DNA of 64,000 nt, taken from Dehalobacter sp. CP. Its GTDB lineage: Bacteria; Bacillota_B; Desulfitobacteriia; Desulfitobacteriales; Syntrophobotulaceae. The translations under genes were made by a program, and so were the position numbers. Positions 28,038 through 36,977 of this stretch are shown piece after piece. Location of the stretch: contig VMEE01000052.1 in the NCBI GenBank assembly GCA_009910795.1, positions 310,001 to 374,000 on the forward strand, read 5' to 3'. Numbering within the stretch: the stretch's first letter is position 1; every line of letters starts with the position of its first letter. Below the pieces are notes generated by a model. It ran no database searches. It had not been told where the DNA came from and was given only the letters and a program-made list of their open reading frames with translations.

Positions 28038-28315
28038 TACAACGTTCTTTAAATAAATAAGCAAATATATGCAGCCCATAAGTATCTAGGGTTGTCTGGG
28101 TGTCACAATTCCGCTTTCGGCAGCTAGCGCCCTCCATGGCGAGTCGCTCTTTGCCATCCATGGCATCGCGACATTAGGCCATCCGTGGCCGTCTAACAGC
28201 CGCGCTCCGCATCCATGCTCCGCTTGACGCTGGAACTTGTGGCACCCAGACCTAATATGGGGTAATCAGGCTTGAATGAATTATTTGAGCAATAAATTTT
28301 AGAACGTTGTACTAG
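28034..28315. repeat. Outer 15-bp perfect inverted repeat enclosing repeat copy C
   Basis: CTAGTACAACGTTCT (28034-28048, overlapping the carB stop) is the exact complement of AGAACGTTGTACTAG (28301-28315). The 252 bases between contain the complete 158-bp copy C. The carB-pyrK gap (28038-28442) holds no gene. Confidence 0.85.
28094..28251 (+). repeat. Palindromic intergenic repeat, copy C (long form)
   Basis: Arms GTCTGGGTGTCACAA (28094-28108) and 28237-28251 pair with one mismatch. The core has CCGCTTTCGG, GCGCC-CTCCAT-GGCG, two extra palindromes (TGCCATCCATGGCA and GGCCATCCGTGGCC) shared with copy A, then CCGCGCTCCGCATC and GCTCCGCTTGACGCTGG. The arms have no sequence likeness to those of copies B, D and E. 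Confidence 0.87.
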
Positions 28316-28364
28316 TACGGCGAATTCCAAGGAACACACTTTCACTAGTTGCAGGTTTTATCAA

Positions 28365-28395
28365 CGTAATGGATGGGCAGCGCCGTCCATCGTGG
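28365..28395 (+). repeat. Remnant of the palindromic repeat family (copy G)
   Basis: CGTAATGGATGGG (28365-28377 region) matches the left arm of copy E, followed by CAGCGCC and GTCCAT, giving a small ATGGA/TCCAT stem. Only a fragment; it lies just before pyrK. Confidence 0.5.
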
Positions 28396-28442
28396 TGAAA
28401 GGCCTTTGCTAATAAAATCGATCTACTAGGAGTGAGCATATC

Positions 28443-29270
28443 ATGAACCTCAAGGAAAAAGTCGTCTTCAATGAAAGGATCGGACATCCCGTCCAGGGTT
28501 TGTATAAACTTGTTTTGAGCGGAGAAGCTGCTAAAACAGCTCAACCGGGCCAGTTTCTGCATATCCAGGTTACGGACACGAGTGATCCGCTTCTGCGCAG
28601 ACCACTTAGCATTGCCGGGATCGACCCTGAACGCGGAGAAGTGACTGTCTACTATAGAATCAAAGGGAAAGGAACTGAACTTCTCTCAAGGATACCGGCA
28701 GACCAATATTTAAGTGTGCTGGGGCCGCTGGGGACGGGCTTTTCAATCCCGGAGAAAGGGGAGCTTCTGCTGATTGCGGGCGGAATAGGGATGTTTCCGC
28801 TGTTCTCTGTAATCCAGGCCGCACAGAAAGTTCCTGTAAAAATAAAAGTCCTCTGGGGCGGAGAAAACAAAGAATTTCTAGTCAGTGCCGATCCGAATCA
28901 GCTTCTTGCTAAGGGTCTGGATGTTGAACTTGCTACGCTGGACGGAAGTTGCGGAGAGAAAGGCTTGGTTACCGCATTGCTCGAAAAGCATTTAGCTGAT
29001 AAAAACACGCAGCAATTACTGAGCAAGGGCCTTCTACAGGCTGCAGCCTGTGGTCCGAACGGCATGCTGAAGGCTGTCGCGGGGATTTGCCAGAACAACG
29101 ATGTTCCGCTCGAAGTTTCTTTAGAAGAGCGGATGGCCTGCGGGGTAGGTGCATGTTTGGGATGTGTCTGTACCGTCAGAGATGCAAACGGCGGACTGAA
29201 ACGAAAACGCGTCTGCAAAGAAGGACCGGTAATGAATGGGCAGGAGGTGGTCTGGGATGCAGACATTTAA
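28443..29270 (+). CDS. pyrK: Dihydroorotate dehydrogenase electron transfer subunit PyrK
   Basis: FAD and [2Fe-2S] subunit that passes electrons from dihydroorotate (via PyrD) to NAD+. Flavin-binding text [12 protein letters not shown] and the pyridine-nucleotide loop [15 protein letters not shown] are seen. The C-terminal cysteine cluster [15 protein letters not shown] plus a further C in KRVCKEGP binds the iron-sulfur centre. Length 275 residues. ATG 28443 follows TAGGAGTGAGC. It overlaps pyrD by 14 bases. The 405-base gap before it may separate it from the upstream mRNA, but no terminator with a U tract was found there. Confidence 0.95.
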   Translation: MNLKEKVVFNERIGHPVQGLYKLVLSGEAAKTAQPGQFLHIQVTDTSDPLLRRPLSIAGIDPERGEVTVYYRIKGKGTELLSRIPADQYLSVLGPLGTGFSIPEKGELLLIAGGIGMFPLFSVIQAAQKVPVKIKVLWGGENKEFLVSADPNQLLAKGLDVELATLDGSCGEKGLVTALLEKHLADKNTQQLLSKGLLQAAACGPNGMLKAVAGICQNNDVPLEVSLEERMACGVGACLGCVCTVRDANGGLKRKRVCKEGPVMNGQEVVWDADI

Positions 29271-30183
29271 TCTTGAGACTGATCTGGCAGGATTAAAGCT
29301 TAAAAATCCTGTCATCACTGCCTCCGGCACGTATGGCTTCGGTGAAGCTTATGCGCCGTTTTATGAACCTTCCATTCTCGGCGGGATCACAGTCAAAGGG
29401 ATTACAACGCTTCCGCGTCTTGGGAATCCTGTACCGAGGCTCGCGGAGACGCCATCAGGCCTGCTGAATTCTGTAGGCTTGGAAAATCCCGGGCTGGAGG
29501 CTTTCTTAAAAAGTTATCTGCCGCAGCTGGCTTCGCTGGACACGGCAGTGATTGTCAATATCTCGGGTTTCTCACTGGAAGATTATGCCCTGATGGCATC
29601 ATCCTTCCAACGCGGCTGTGGGATTGCAGCCCTGGAAGTTAACATCTCTTGTCCGAACATCAAACACGGCGGAATGGCTTTCGGAACTGATCCCAAGAGT
29701 GCGGAAGAAGTCATCGCTGCTGTCAGAAAAGAAACGGATCTGCCGTTGATTGCGAAGCTGTCTCCGAATGTGACCGATATTACAGCGATGGCTAAAGCTG
29801 TGGAAAGTGGCGGGGCGGATATCATTTCTCTGATTAATACGCTTTTGGGCATGCAGATTGATCTCAATACCCAGAAGCCGGTGTTGGCCAACACGATGGG
29901 GGGATTATCCGGTCCCGCAGTCAGGCCGGTGGCCGTCAGAATGGTCTATCAGGTATATCAGGCTGTAAAGCTACCGGTCATCGGGATGGGAGGAATCTTG
30001 ACCTGGCAGGATGCTATCGAGTTCATGCTGGCAGGTGCTTCGGCAGTGAGCATCGGAACAGCTAATTTTGGCAATCCGCTTGCGCCCGTTGAAATTTTGG
30101 AAGGAATTCAGGCCTATTGCAATCAGAGAGGTTATCAGTCGGTCGGGGAAATCGTCGGACTTGCTCATGCACAGAAAGGATGA
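29257..30183 (+). CDS. pyrD: Dihydroorotate dehydrogenase PyrD (class 1B)
   Basis: FMN enzyme that oxidises dihydroorotate to orotate; class 1B, the NAD-linked type that works with PyrK. ATG 29257 follows AGGAGGTGG by 8 bases, rather than the upstream in-frame GTG at 29236. Motifs: [11 protein letters not shown] at the N-terminus, [13 protein letters not shown] with the catalytic cysteine, KLSPNVTDI, and the C-terminal FMN-phosphate region [20 protein letters not shown]. Length 308 residues. Next gene pyrF follows after 5 bases. Confidence 0.96.
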   Translation: MQTFNLETDLAGLKLKNPVITASGTYGFGEAYAPFYEPSILGGITVKGITTLPRLGNPVPRLAETPSGLLNSVGLENPGLEAFLKSYLPQLASLDTAVIVNISGFSLEDYALMASSFQRGCGIAALEVNISCPNIKHGGMAFGTDPKSAEEVIAAVRKETDLPLIAKLSPNVTDITAMAKAVESGGADIISLINTLLGMQIDLNTQKPVLANTMGGLSGPAVRPVAVRMVYQVYQAVKLPVIGMGGILTWQDAIEFMLAGASAVSIGTANFGNPLAPVEILEGIQAYCNQRGYQSVGEIVGLAHAQKG

Positions 30184-30188
30184 GGAAA

Positions 30189-30881
30189 ATGGAAACTTTA
30201 CAAAGTTTAAATGAAAAAGTCATCGTTGCCCTGGATGTCAATACGAAAGAAAAAGCCCTGGACATTGCCCGGGCACTTGCCGGCAGCGGGTGCTGGCTGA
30301 AGGTCGGTCTCGAGCTTTATGCGTTTTCGGGTTTAAGCTTGATTCAACAGTTTAAGGAGCTCGGATTTAAAATATTTCTCGATCTCAAGCTGCATGATAT
30401 TCCGACCACCGTCGAAAAAACCCTAAGTGTGCTGACCGCCTCCGGCGTGGATATGATCAATGTCCACTGCAGCGGCGGATACGAAATGATGGCTAGAGCG
30501 GCCGAGGTCGGCCAAAAGGCCGGCAAAACCATTATCGGCGTAACCGTTCTTACAAGTATGGGACAGGAAGACCTAACATCGATCGGGGTGCAGGGCAGTA
30601 CGCAGGAGCAGGTACTGAGACTAGCAATGCTCGCCAAGAAAGCAAATTTAAAAGGGGTCGTTTCTTCCGCGCAGGAAGCAAAAATTCTGCGGGAGGAATG
30701 CGGAGAGGATTTTCTTCTCGTAACACCGGGGATCCGGCCGGCCTGGAGCGAAAGAAATGACCAGGTGCGGATTCTTACCCCGCGCATGGCCCTGGAAGCT
30801 GGAAGCTCTTATCTGGTAGTCGGCAGACCGATTACCTTGAATGAGAATCCCAGGGAAGCCATGGAGCGCCTATGGGATTAA
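30189..30881 (+). CDS. pyrF: Orotidine 5'-phosphate decarboxylase PyrF
   Basis: Decarboxylates OMP to UMP, last step of the pathway. ATG 30189 follows AAAGGATGAGG at the pyrD end; the frame extends upstream into pyrD without a better start. Catalytic D-K-x-x-D-type motif DLKLHDIPTTVEKTL, VALDVNTKEKAL, and VTPGIRPAW with phosphate-binding VVGRPITLNENP are present. Length 230 residues. In Bacillus pyrE would follow; here it lies 3.3 kb downstream beyond two GGDEF genes. Confidence 0.96.
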   Translation: METLQSLNEKVIVALDVNTKEKALDIARALAGSGCWLKVGLELYAFSGLSLIQQFKELGFKIFLDLKLHDIPTTVEKTLSVLTASGVDMINVHCSGGYEMMARAAEVGQKAGKTIIGVTVLTSMGQEDLTSIGVQGSTQEQVLRLAMLAKKANLKGVVSSAQEAKILREECGEDFLLVTPGIRPAWSERNDQVRILTPRMALEAGSSYLVVGRPITLNENPREAMERLWD

Positions 30882-30900
30882 AATAGGAACAGTATTTGTA

Positions 30901-30929
30901 TTGACAGCATTTGGCTATCGTTATATAGT
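30901..30929 (+). promoter_or_regulatory. Strong sigma-A promoter of the first GGDEF gene
   Basis: TTGACA (30901-30906), 17 bases, TATAGT (30924-30929): near-consensus. It begins 19 bases after the pyrF stop and gives a leader of about 105 bases. Confidence 0.75.
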
Positions 30930-30979
30930 TGTGACGTTATAAGTTGACATGATATGGTTATATTATTTGAAGCTATATT

Positions 30980-31050
30980 TTACAGCATAAAAATGACAGC
31001 ATAACTTGACAGCATGAAAAAATTCATGAGGTTAGGCAATTCATGAGGTT
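30980..31050 (+). repeat. Direct repeats in the GGDEF gene leader
   Basis: A nine-base unit is found three times at 13-14 base steps: TTACAGCAT (30980), TGACAGCAT (30994) and TGACAGCAT (31007); a further TGACAGCAT overlaps the -35 box (30902). Next comes a perfect 13-bp direct repeat AATTCATGAGGTT at 31021-31033 and 31038-31050, the second copy containing the start codon. The first ATG (31026) opens a six-codon reading frame (MRLGNS) that stops at 31044-31046, over the true start. Confidence 0.75.
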
Positions 31051-32197
31051 TGAGCGTTTACGTAAATACTTTACGGTTCTTCCAAAAGAAAACAAGGATG
31101 AATTTTCGCGTCAGCTTTGGAAAGACAATTTTTTAAAGCTAATTGTTGTCGCGGGATTTTTTAGCATTTGTGAGAGTTTGCTTCTGATCTTTTTTCCGCA
31201 TGCGGTCGTAGACGTTGAAATCAGCATATTGATTTTTGTTCCGGTCAGTTTGCTGATGCTTCCGCTTCTTATTCAAGTATACCGGAAATGCAACGTTTAC
31301 AGAAAGGAAATCATCTATTGTACAGAAGTTGGATATTTAATCATTTTACTGGTTTTTGGCTGCGCGCTTAGTGTTCTGCCGCAAAATGAACTTGTTTCTA
31401 TTAATCCCTATATTATTGCGGTATTCGGCATAGCAGCTTTTATCTATTTAACCCCTTTGACAAGTTTTATTTTGTATTTTACCATTTACCTTTTCTTTTT
31501 CGGGGTTATTCCATACTATCAGCCAGATCCATATACGGTAGAGATTCTGCGTATCAATGCCTTTATAATGAACTTGTGCGCCTGGATTTTTTCCAGGATG
31601 GTGTTCAGAATCAGATTATTGTCCTTGATTTATAAGAAAGAAATTGAAACTAAAAATACAATATTGGCCGACCTATCCGTCCGCGATTCGATGACATCCC
31701 TATATAACCATGAAAATCTCTTTCTGAAACTCAAGGAAGAGATTGAACGTGCCAAACGGATTGATTATCCACTGTCTATCATTATGATGGATATCGATGA
31801 TTTTAAAGACATCAACGACCGGTTCGGTCATCAATGTGGAGACGATGTCATCATCCGTGTTGCCGGAATATTGAGCCAGGCATGCCGGGGCACCGATATT
31901 ATCGGCAGATATGGCGGGGACGAATTCGTCATTATCCTGCCCGATACTGCCTCGGATGAGGTTTTATTCCTGGCGGAACGGCTAAGATATAAGATAGCGC
32001 TAACTGATTTTCGGGAAGGCATACATATAACCGTAAGCGGAGGAATCAGTGAGCTTAAAGAAGAATCGGCCGAGGAACTGATCAAAAAAGCTGACCTCCA
32101 GCTGTATAAAGCGAAAGCCAACGGCAGGAACCAGTTTGAAGCAGGATCTCTGGTAGACGATGTCCAGGGAAGCTTGTGGGCTAATTTCAGAGGATGA
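31043..32197 (+). CDS. Membrane-anchored diguanylate cyclase (GGDEF)
   Basis: Predicted to make c-di-GMP from two GTP. About six N-terminal membrane helices (residues 30-190) form a sensor of no recognised type, then a GGDEF domain (about 210-370) with DSMTSLYNHENL, MMDIDDFKDINDRFGH and an intact YGGDEF (GGDEF at 291-295). An RGTD at 282-285, five residues ahead, is a product-inhibition I-site. The 3' end overlaps the convergent GGDEF gene by 11 bases. It has its own promoter after pyrF, so its presence in the pyr region may not mean joint control. Confidence 0.92.
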   Translation: MRFERLRKYFTVLPKENKDEFSRQLWKDNFLKLIVVAGFFSICESLLLIFFPHAVVDVEISILIFVPVSLLMLPLLIQVYRKCNVYRKEIIYCTEVGYLIILLVFGCALSVLPQNELVSINPYIIAVFGIAAFIYLTPLTSFILYFTIYLFFFGVIPYYQPDPYTVEILRINAFIMNLCAWIFSRMVFRIRLLSLIYKKEIETKNTILADLSVRDSMTSLYNHENLFLKLKEEIERAKRIDYPLSIIMMDIDDFKDINDRFGHQCGDDVIIRVAGILSQACRGTDIIGRYGGDEFVIILPDTASDEVLFLAERLRYKIALTDFREGIHITVSGGISELKEESAEELIKKADLQLYKAKANGRNQFEAGSLVDDVQGSLWANFRG

Positions 32198-33686
32198 CAA
32201 CGCCATTGAACTCTACTCTGTTGCGGCCTTGTTCCTTGGCCCGGTAGAGAGCGTTATCCACTTTCTTGATCCAGGAATCTATGTTATCGGTATTGGCCAG
32301 TTCGGCGACCCCGATGCTTGCTGTGATTTTTCCGACTTCCTGGAACGGGTGTTCCGCGATCAGCTCCCTGAGCCTGTCGGCGTACTGCACGGCATTTCCG
32401 GCCCGAAGGTGAGGCGCCAGGATCAGGAATTCCTCCCCTCCCCAACGTGCTAAAGAGTCAAAGCTCCGGATATTGTCCCGCAGAAGATTTGCAAACTCAA
32501 TCAAAGCCTGATCCCCGGCCTGATGTCCGTAGTTGTCGTTGATCAATTTGAAGTGGTCAATATCCAGAAGCAGCAGGGAAAGCGGATACTTGTTACGTCT
32601 GGAACGTTCAATTTCAATTGCCGAATTCTTCAGAAAGCATCTTCGGTTCCAAATATTTGTGAGCTGGTCGGTGAATGCTGATTTTTCCAATTCAGCATTC
32701 ACTTTTTTTAAAGCTTCAGCCGTGCGTTTGTGCTCTTTCAGTTCTTTGCTCAGAGAGTGGATCAGCTTGAGATTTTGGATAACCGTGCTGAGCTGCCCGC
32801 AAACAGCCTGCAGCAATTCCTTATCTTTGGCTTTGAAAGGCTTATTATGCTTATTAATCAATCCAATACCGCCGATCGTTTTTTGTTCAAACATGATCGG
32901 AAAAGCCATTTCATCAGTAAAGCCGTAATCAAGAAATAACTGTTTAATGTTTTCATCAATTTCAGTTTTTTCCGTATAATTGGAGTATGCCACAAAGCCT
33001 GATGTAAGACTTTGGCCGATAAAACCGACATACTGCGGCAGAATTTCTATTTTGCGGATGATCTCCTTGGGCAGTCCAAGCGTATAATATAACGCCGAGC
33101 TTTGCAGGTAGTCATCATAAAAGTAAAACACAAAAGCATCAAATTCAAACGTTCTTTTCATGATATCGGCAGCTTGTCGGATGAGTCTGTTAATGTTCTT
33201 TTCACTTGTCGTCGCCTGATAAATATTATATAAAACCTCAAGACGGTTGTACGTCTCTTTTAATTCTTCCTCTACCTGAATCCGGTCCGTGATGTCGCGG
33301 ACAATGGATGTAGCGAGATATTTATTACCGACCAATTGTCTGACTGTGCTTAATACTTCGACCGGGATTAGATGACCGTCCTTATGTTTGTGAAATGTCC
33401 GGAAAAGAGAAAGTCCCCCGTAATCAACATCAACACATTCAATAATGTTTTGATTAATTCCGCCTGCAACAATAGGATCAAAGTCCCTAATATTAAAAGT
33501 AAGCAGCTCTTCTCTGGTGTAGCCTAATGTCCGGCAGGCGGCTTCATTGACGAAAGAGAGGTTTCCTTCGTCATCGACCCAGAACACACTATCGGGTATT
33601 TTTTCAAGGCTCATGAAGGCATATAGAAGTTTTTCTTCTTTATCCTGCTCACTTTTGAAATAGACATCAAAATCCTGATATATCAT
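32187..33686 (-). CDS. PAS-GAF-GGDEF diguanylate cyclase
   Basis: A soluble 499-residue sensor enzyme. A PAS domain with PAC end (about residues 25-135: PDSVFWVDDEGNLSFVNEA, then YTREELLTF) is followed by a GAF domain (about 150-310, KNINRLIRQAADIMK ... QTIGGIGLINKHNKPF-like text), a short coiled linker, and a GGDEF domain (335-499) with DIDHFKLINDNYGHQ and active-site variant GGEEF (416-420). The I-site RSFD is at 407-410. ATG 33686 (minus) follows an AGGTGG site. It faces the first GGDEF gene tail to tail. Ligand unknown. Confidence 0.92.
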   Translation of the reverse strand: MIYQDFDVYFKSEQDKEEKLLYAFMSLEKIPDSVFWVDDEGNLSFVNEAACRTLGYTREELLTFNIRDFDPIVAGGINQNIIECVDVDYGGLSLFRTFHKHKDGHLIPVEVLSTVRQLVGNKYLATSIVRDITDRIQVEEELKETYNRLEVLYNIYQATTSEKNINRLIRQAADIMKRTFEFDAFVFYFYDDYLQSSALYYTLGLPKEIIRKIEILPQYVGFIGQSLTSGFVAYSNYTEKTEIDENIKQLFLDYGFTDEMAFPIMFEQKTIGGIGLINKHNKPFKAKDKELLQAVCGQLSTVIQNLKLIHSLSKELKEHKRTAEALKKVNAELEKSAFTDQLTNIWNRRCFLKNSAIEIERSRRNKYPLSLLLLDIDHFKLINDNYGHQAGDQALIEFANLLRDNIRSFDSLARWGGEEFLILAPHLRAGNAVQYADRLRELIAEHPFQEVGKITASIGVAELANTDNIDSWIKKVDNALYRAKEQGRNRVEFNGVVIL

Positions 33687-34228
33687 TTAAACCACCTTGG
33701 TAAATAATCTATTATTTTCTAATCATAAATAATAGATTGTTTTAGTTTTTAGATATTATAAAATAGTGATTACTAGTAAATAAAAGAAATGTAAAATAAA
33801 GTAAGGAATATTTCTGTAATCTATTATATAACAAAAAATAATAAATATAATAACTATTTTTGTAAATAATACTTAGTATATTTTGTGTATAACAATGTAT
33901 TTTTCTACAAATTTCAACAAAATTAACTTCGTACGGAATTGATGATGTAAATTAACAACTCGCATAAAAAATTTGGCAAACTCCACGTCTTAAACGGAGG
34001 CGTATGTTCGGTAAGTGTAGCCTATGCTGAATGGGTACTCATATTCACGGGAATGCTCCTTTCGCAAATGAACAGAACAAAAGTTAAGATAGATTCCACA
34101 CCAAAATAGTTCCTTTTTTCTGAATCAATGTGGTAGAATATTTTAAGTGCCATAATACATGTAAAATGTTATTTTACTGGTATTCTCTGGATAAATTCAG
34201 AAATCACATTTTGGAAGGTGGAATAAAC
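33687..34228. other. A/T-rich intergenic region before pyrE
   Basis: This 542-base gap has no supported gene. The first 200 bases are very A/T-rich and form the upstream region of the minus-strand GGDEF gene. The rest includes short symmetric stretches (for example TGAAT/ATTCA around 34028-34049) but no PyrR-type loop (CNGNGA in a stem) and no clear terminator. The pyrE promoter is not obvious. Confidence 0.5.
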
Positions 34229-34834
34229 GTGTCTGATCATTCAGCGACTGAAAGATTAAATGAAAATGACATTCTCGATATTTTCAAGGAGACCGGAGCG
34301 CTGCTTCAAGGTCATTTTCTTCTTACTTCAGGGAAACACAGCGCGCGTTATATGCAGTGCGCCCAGGTACTTCAGTATCCGAGGAAGGCTGCGGTTCTTG
34401 GGAAGGAGCTGGCCGGAAAGTTTGAAGGAATGGAGATCGAAACCGTTATTGGTCCTGCGATGGGAGGGATTGTCGTCGCCCATGAGGTTGGCCGGAACTT
34501 AGGCGTCAAAGCAATCTTTACTGAAAGACAGAATGGGGAAATGGCGCTCAGGAGAGGATTCAAGCTTGAACCTGGCGAAAAAGTCCTCGTAGTCGAAGAT
34601 GTTATCACAACCGGTGGATCGGTCAAAGAAGTCATCCATATCGTCAAGGAGGCCGGTGCAGTTGCGGTCGGTGTAGGCGTGCTTGTGGACCGCAGCGGCG
34701 GCAAAGCTGATTTTGACGGACTTTTACTGCATAGTCTGATCCAGATGAATATTGAAGCTTATGAGCCGGATGATTGCCCGCTTTGCAAGCAGGGTATCCC
34801 GTGGGAGAAACCTGGGAGCCGGGGAATAAAATAG
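34229..34834 (+). CDS. pyrE: Orotate phosphoribosyltransferase PyrE
   Basis: Converts orotate and PRPP to OMP. GTG 34229 is preferred because GGAAGGTGG lies 7 bases upstream; the open frame extends to 34130 but the extra residues are unlike PyrE. The PRPP motif VLVVEDVITTGGSVKEV is at about residues 117-133, and VIGPAMGGIVVAHEV and FTERQNGEMALRRGF fit the family. A C-terminal CPLCKQGIP tail, common in clostridial and archaeal-type PyrE, may bind metal. 201 residues. It stands alone, split from the main pyr operon by the GGDEF pair, with no visible PyrR site. Confidence 0.95.
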   Translation: MSDHSATERLNENDILDIFKETGALLQGHFLLTSGKHSARYMQCAQVLQYPRKAAVLGKELAGKFEGMEIETVIGPAMGGIVVAHEVGRNLGVKAIFTERQNGEMALRRGFKLEPGEKVLVVEDVITTGGSVKEVIHIVKEAGAVAVGVGVLVDRSGGKADFDGLLLHSLIQMNIEAYEPDDCPLCKQGIPWEKPGSRGIK

Positions 34835-34870
34835 ACCGAAACAAGTAAAAACTGTGAATATTTAGGTAGG

Positions 34871-34970
34871 ACTCCATAATACATAGCCGCTTTCGGCTGT
34901 TGTGCTCCCTTGGCACAAAAAGCCGCGCTCCGCATCGTGCTCCGCTGACGCTGTCTACGTATTACGGAGT
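34871..34970 (+). repeat. Palindromic intergenic repeat, copy D
   Basis: Arms 34871-34886 (ACTCCATAATACATAG) and 34955-34970 pair at 14 of 16 positions. The core has CCGCTTTCGG, an internal stem TTGTGC (34900-34905)/GCACAA (34913-34918), and CCGCGCTCCGCATCGTGCTC. It lies between pyrE and the convergent rqcH gene; no other gene is in this gap. Confidence 0.85.
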
Positions 34971-35028
34971 CTATTTTATGGTATTTGCGAAGGTTTCTCT
35001 AGCTATTGAATGCTGATTATCGAGTTAT

Positions 35029-36837
35029 CTATTGTTCGGTAGCTAGGAGCCGCTCGATAGCATCCGGCTCCGGCGTCAGCAGGAGAGACCAGTTTTGTTC
35101 ATAAACAACCATCCCGGGTTTAGCCCCCCGGGGTTTTTTAATTTGCCGCACGTGGGTATAATCGACTGGGACATGGGTTGACCCCCTGGCCTGACTGAAA
35201 TAAATAGCCAGTGCCGCGGCATCGAGCAGCGTATTGTCGTCCGGAAACTCTTCATCTTCGGTCAAAGGAACGATGACATGGGAACCCGGAATGTTTTTGA
35301 CGTGAAGCCAAAGATCACTTGGTCTCGCTTCCCGCCAGGTCAACCGGTCATTTTGCTTATTGTTGCGTCCGACCAAAATGGTTTTGCCGCTTCTAGATAG
35401 ATAGACATGTGGCTGAGAAAAGGAATTCTGTTCTTTTCCAGCAGACTGTTTCTTTTTCGTCACATGCTTATCCTGTTTTTTGGAGATATACCCTTGATCA
35501 ATCAGCTCCTGATAGATTTCATTGAGTTCGATATCGTCTTCAGCCTGGTCAATGCTTAAAGCGAGCGTCTGAAGATAATTCATTTCTTCCTGGGCAGCTT
35601 CTTGCAATGGTTCAGTTTTTCTGATTGTTGCTTTGGCCTTATTGTAGGTCTTGTAGTAGCGCTGTGCATTATCAATGCCGGTCAGGTTTGAGTCAAGCGC
35701 AATGGTAACAGGTTTATAATCGGGATCGGTATAGTCTTCTACGGTAACTTCCTTCATACCCGGTGAAAGCTGATAGAGATTGGCCGTCAAAAGTTCTCCG
35801 AGTTTTTGATATTCCAGCCCTTTTTGAGCCTTGGCAATTGTATCACAATAGATAACGTCTTTCTTGCTGGTGTGGACAAAATGATCCTGGACAACCTTGC
35901 GGAGCGAGCCTTTTTTGGACTCATTCTTCCGACTGGTCATTCTTTGGGTGTAATACAAATCTACCGCGTCATTTAGGAACGGTGTTTTCTGAAGTTTGAG
36001 ACCTTCGTACTGCACATACGGAATAAAGGTAAAAGCAGCCGGCATGTTCTTGTCCCGTCCGGACTGATAATATACGCACGGATCAGCGGCTGTATCCTGT
36101 TTGGCCAGCAGGAAAAAGGAATAAGCCTGGAAAAGACGGCTCAGGTCAATTTGCCCGCAGTTGTCAAGAAGCACATCTAGCTCAAGACAAGCCCTCAGAA
36201 CAAGCTCTTTGGCCAGTTCAGGGCTGATACCGTCAAACAGATTCACCAGGACATCACAGACTTTTCGGTCAAGCGGGTACCCGAGGATGACTGACATCCA
36301 TTTTTGTTCATCGCTGACAGCTTCGGCTTTATGCTGGGAAGGCGGTGAGATATACAATCTTCCGGGAAGCACTTCCCGGTGCCTGCTCAGGAGATGGGAA
36401 TACCGTCTGATTCCGTCCAGAATAATATTGGTCTGAGGATCGACTAAAATCAAATTGCTGTGCTTGCCCATGATTTCCAGGATAAGCTGATAATCTTGAA
36501 GATCGCCTCTTTCATTGTAATTCTGTACGGTCAGGGTAATGATGCGTTCCAGTCCGGACTGACTGATCCCGATAATCTTGCCGCCTTCGAGATGTTTGCG
36601 TAGAATCATGCAGAACATCGGAGGTGAGACAGGATTTTTTTTATTTTGCTCAGTCAGATGCAGTCTGGCGGAAGTGCTGCCGGCATTTAACAGCAGACGC
36701 AAATTTTTTCCGGGACTCCGCAGTAGAAGATGGACCTCTTCTTTTTCAGGCTGCTGAATTTTATCAATACGCGTTCCAACCAGAACCGGCTCAAGCTCTT
36801 TCAATAGATGATAGAGTGTAATACTGTCAAGGGCCAT
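35029..36837 (-). CDS. rqcH: Ribosome quality control protein RqcH (FbpA/NFACT family)
   Basis: NEMF/Rqc2 homologue that binds split 50S subunits carrying stalled nascent chains and adds C-terminal alanine tails; older names are FbpA and YloA. The 602-residue protein has the NFACT-N domain (ALDSITLYHLLKELEPVLVG, IMGKHSNLILVD, LDGIRRYSH), a coiled-coil middle (about residues 300-440) and the NFACT-R domain near the C-terminus (SDLWLHVKNIPGSHVIV, VDYTHVRQIKKPRGAKPGM). Bacillus yloA occupies the same place before yloB. Alternative fibronectin-binding adhesin roles are less likely as there is no signal peptide. Confidence 0.93.
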   Translation of the reverse strand: MALDSITLYHLLKELEPVLVGTRIDKIQQPEKEEVHLLLRSPGKNLRLLLNAGSTSARLHLTEQNKKNPVSPPMFCMILRKHLEGGKIIGISQSGLERIITLTVQNYNERGDLQDYQLILEIMGKHSNLILVDPQTNIILDGIRRYSHLLSRHREVLPGRLYISPPSQHKAEAVSDEQKWMSVILGYPLDRKVCDVLVNLFDGISPELAKELVLRACLELDVLLDNCGQIDLSRLFQAYSFFLLAKQDTAADPCVYYQSGRDKNMPAAFTFIPYVQYEGLKLQKTPFLNDAVDLYYTQRMTSRKNESKKGSLRKVVQDHFVHTSKKDVIYCDTIAKAQKGLEYQKLGELLTANLYQLSPGMKEVTVEDYTDPDYKPVTIALDSNLTGIDNAQRYYKTYNKAKATIRKTEPLQEAAQEEMNYLQTLALSIDQAEDDIELNEIYQELIDQGYISKKQDKHVTKKKQSAGKEQNSFSQPHVYLSRSGKTILVGRNNKQNDRLTWREARPSDLWLHVKNIPGSHVIVPLTEDEEFPDDNTLLDAAALAIYFSQARGSTHVPVDYTHVRQIKKPRGAKPGMVVYEQNWSLLLTPEPDAIERLLATEQ

Positions 36838-36977
36838 ATCGTTAACTCCTTCAAACTCAAATGTTTCTAGGCAGGGTTAGTCAACAAAATTCAATATCAG
36901 TATAACACAAATCCGGGAATTTTTTCTGGACAGGCCGAATAGCATGTACTAATGGAAATGAAAAGGAGGAGCAAGAA

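Noticed and set aside
33687..34228. PyrR-type attenuator before pyrE
   Set aside because: Looked for a CNGNGA loop in a stem followed by a terminator; none was found.
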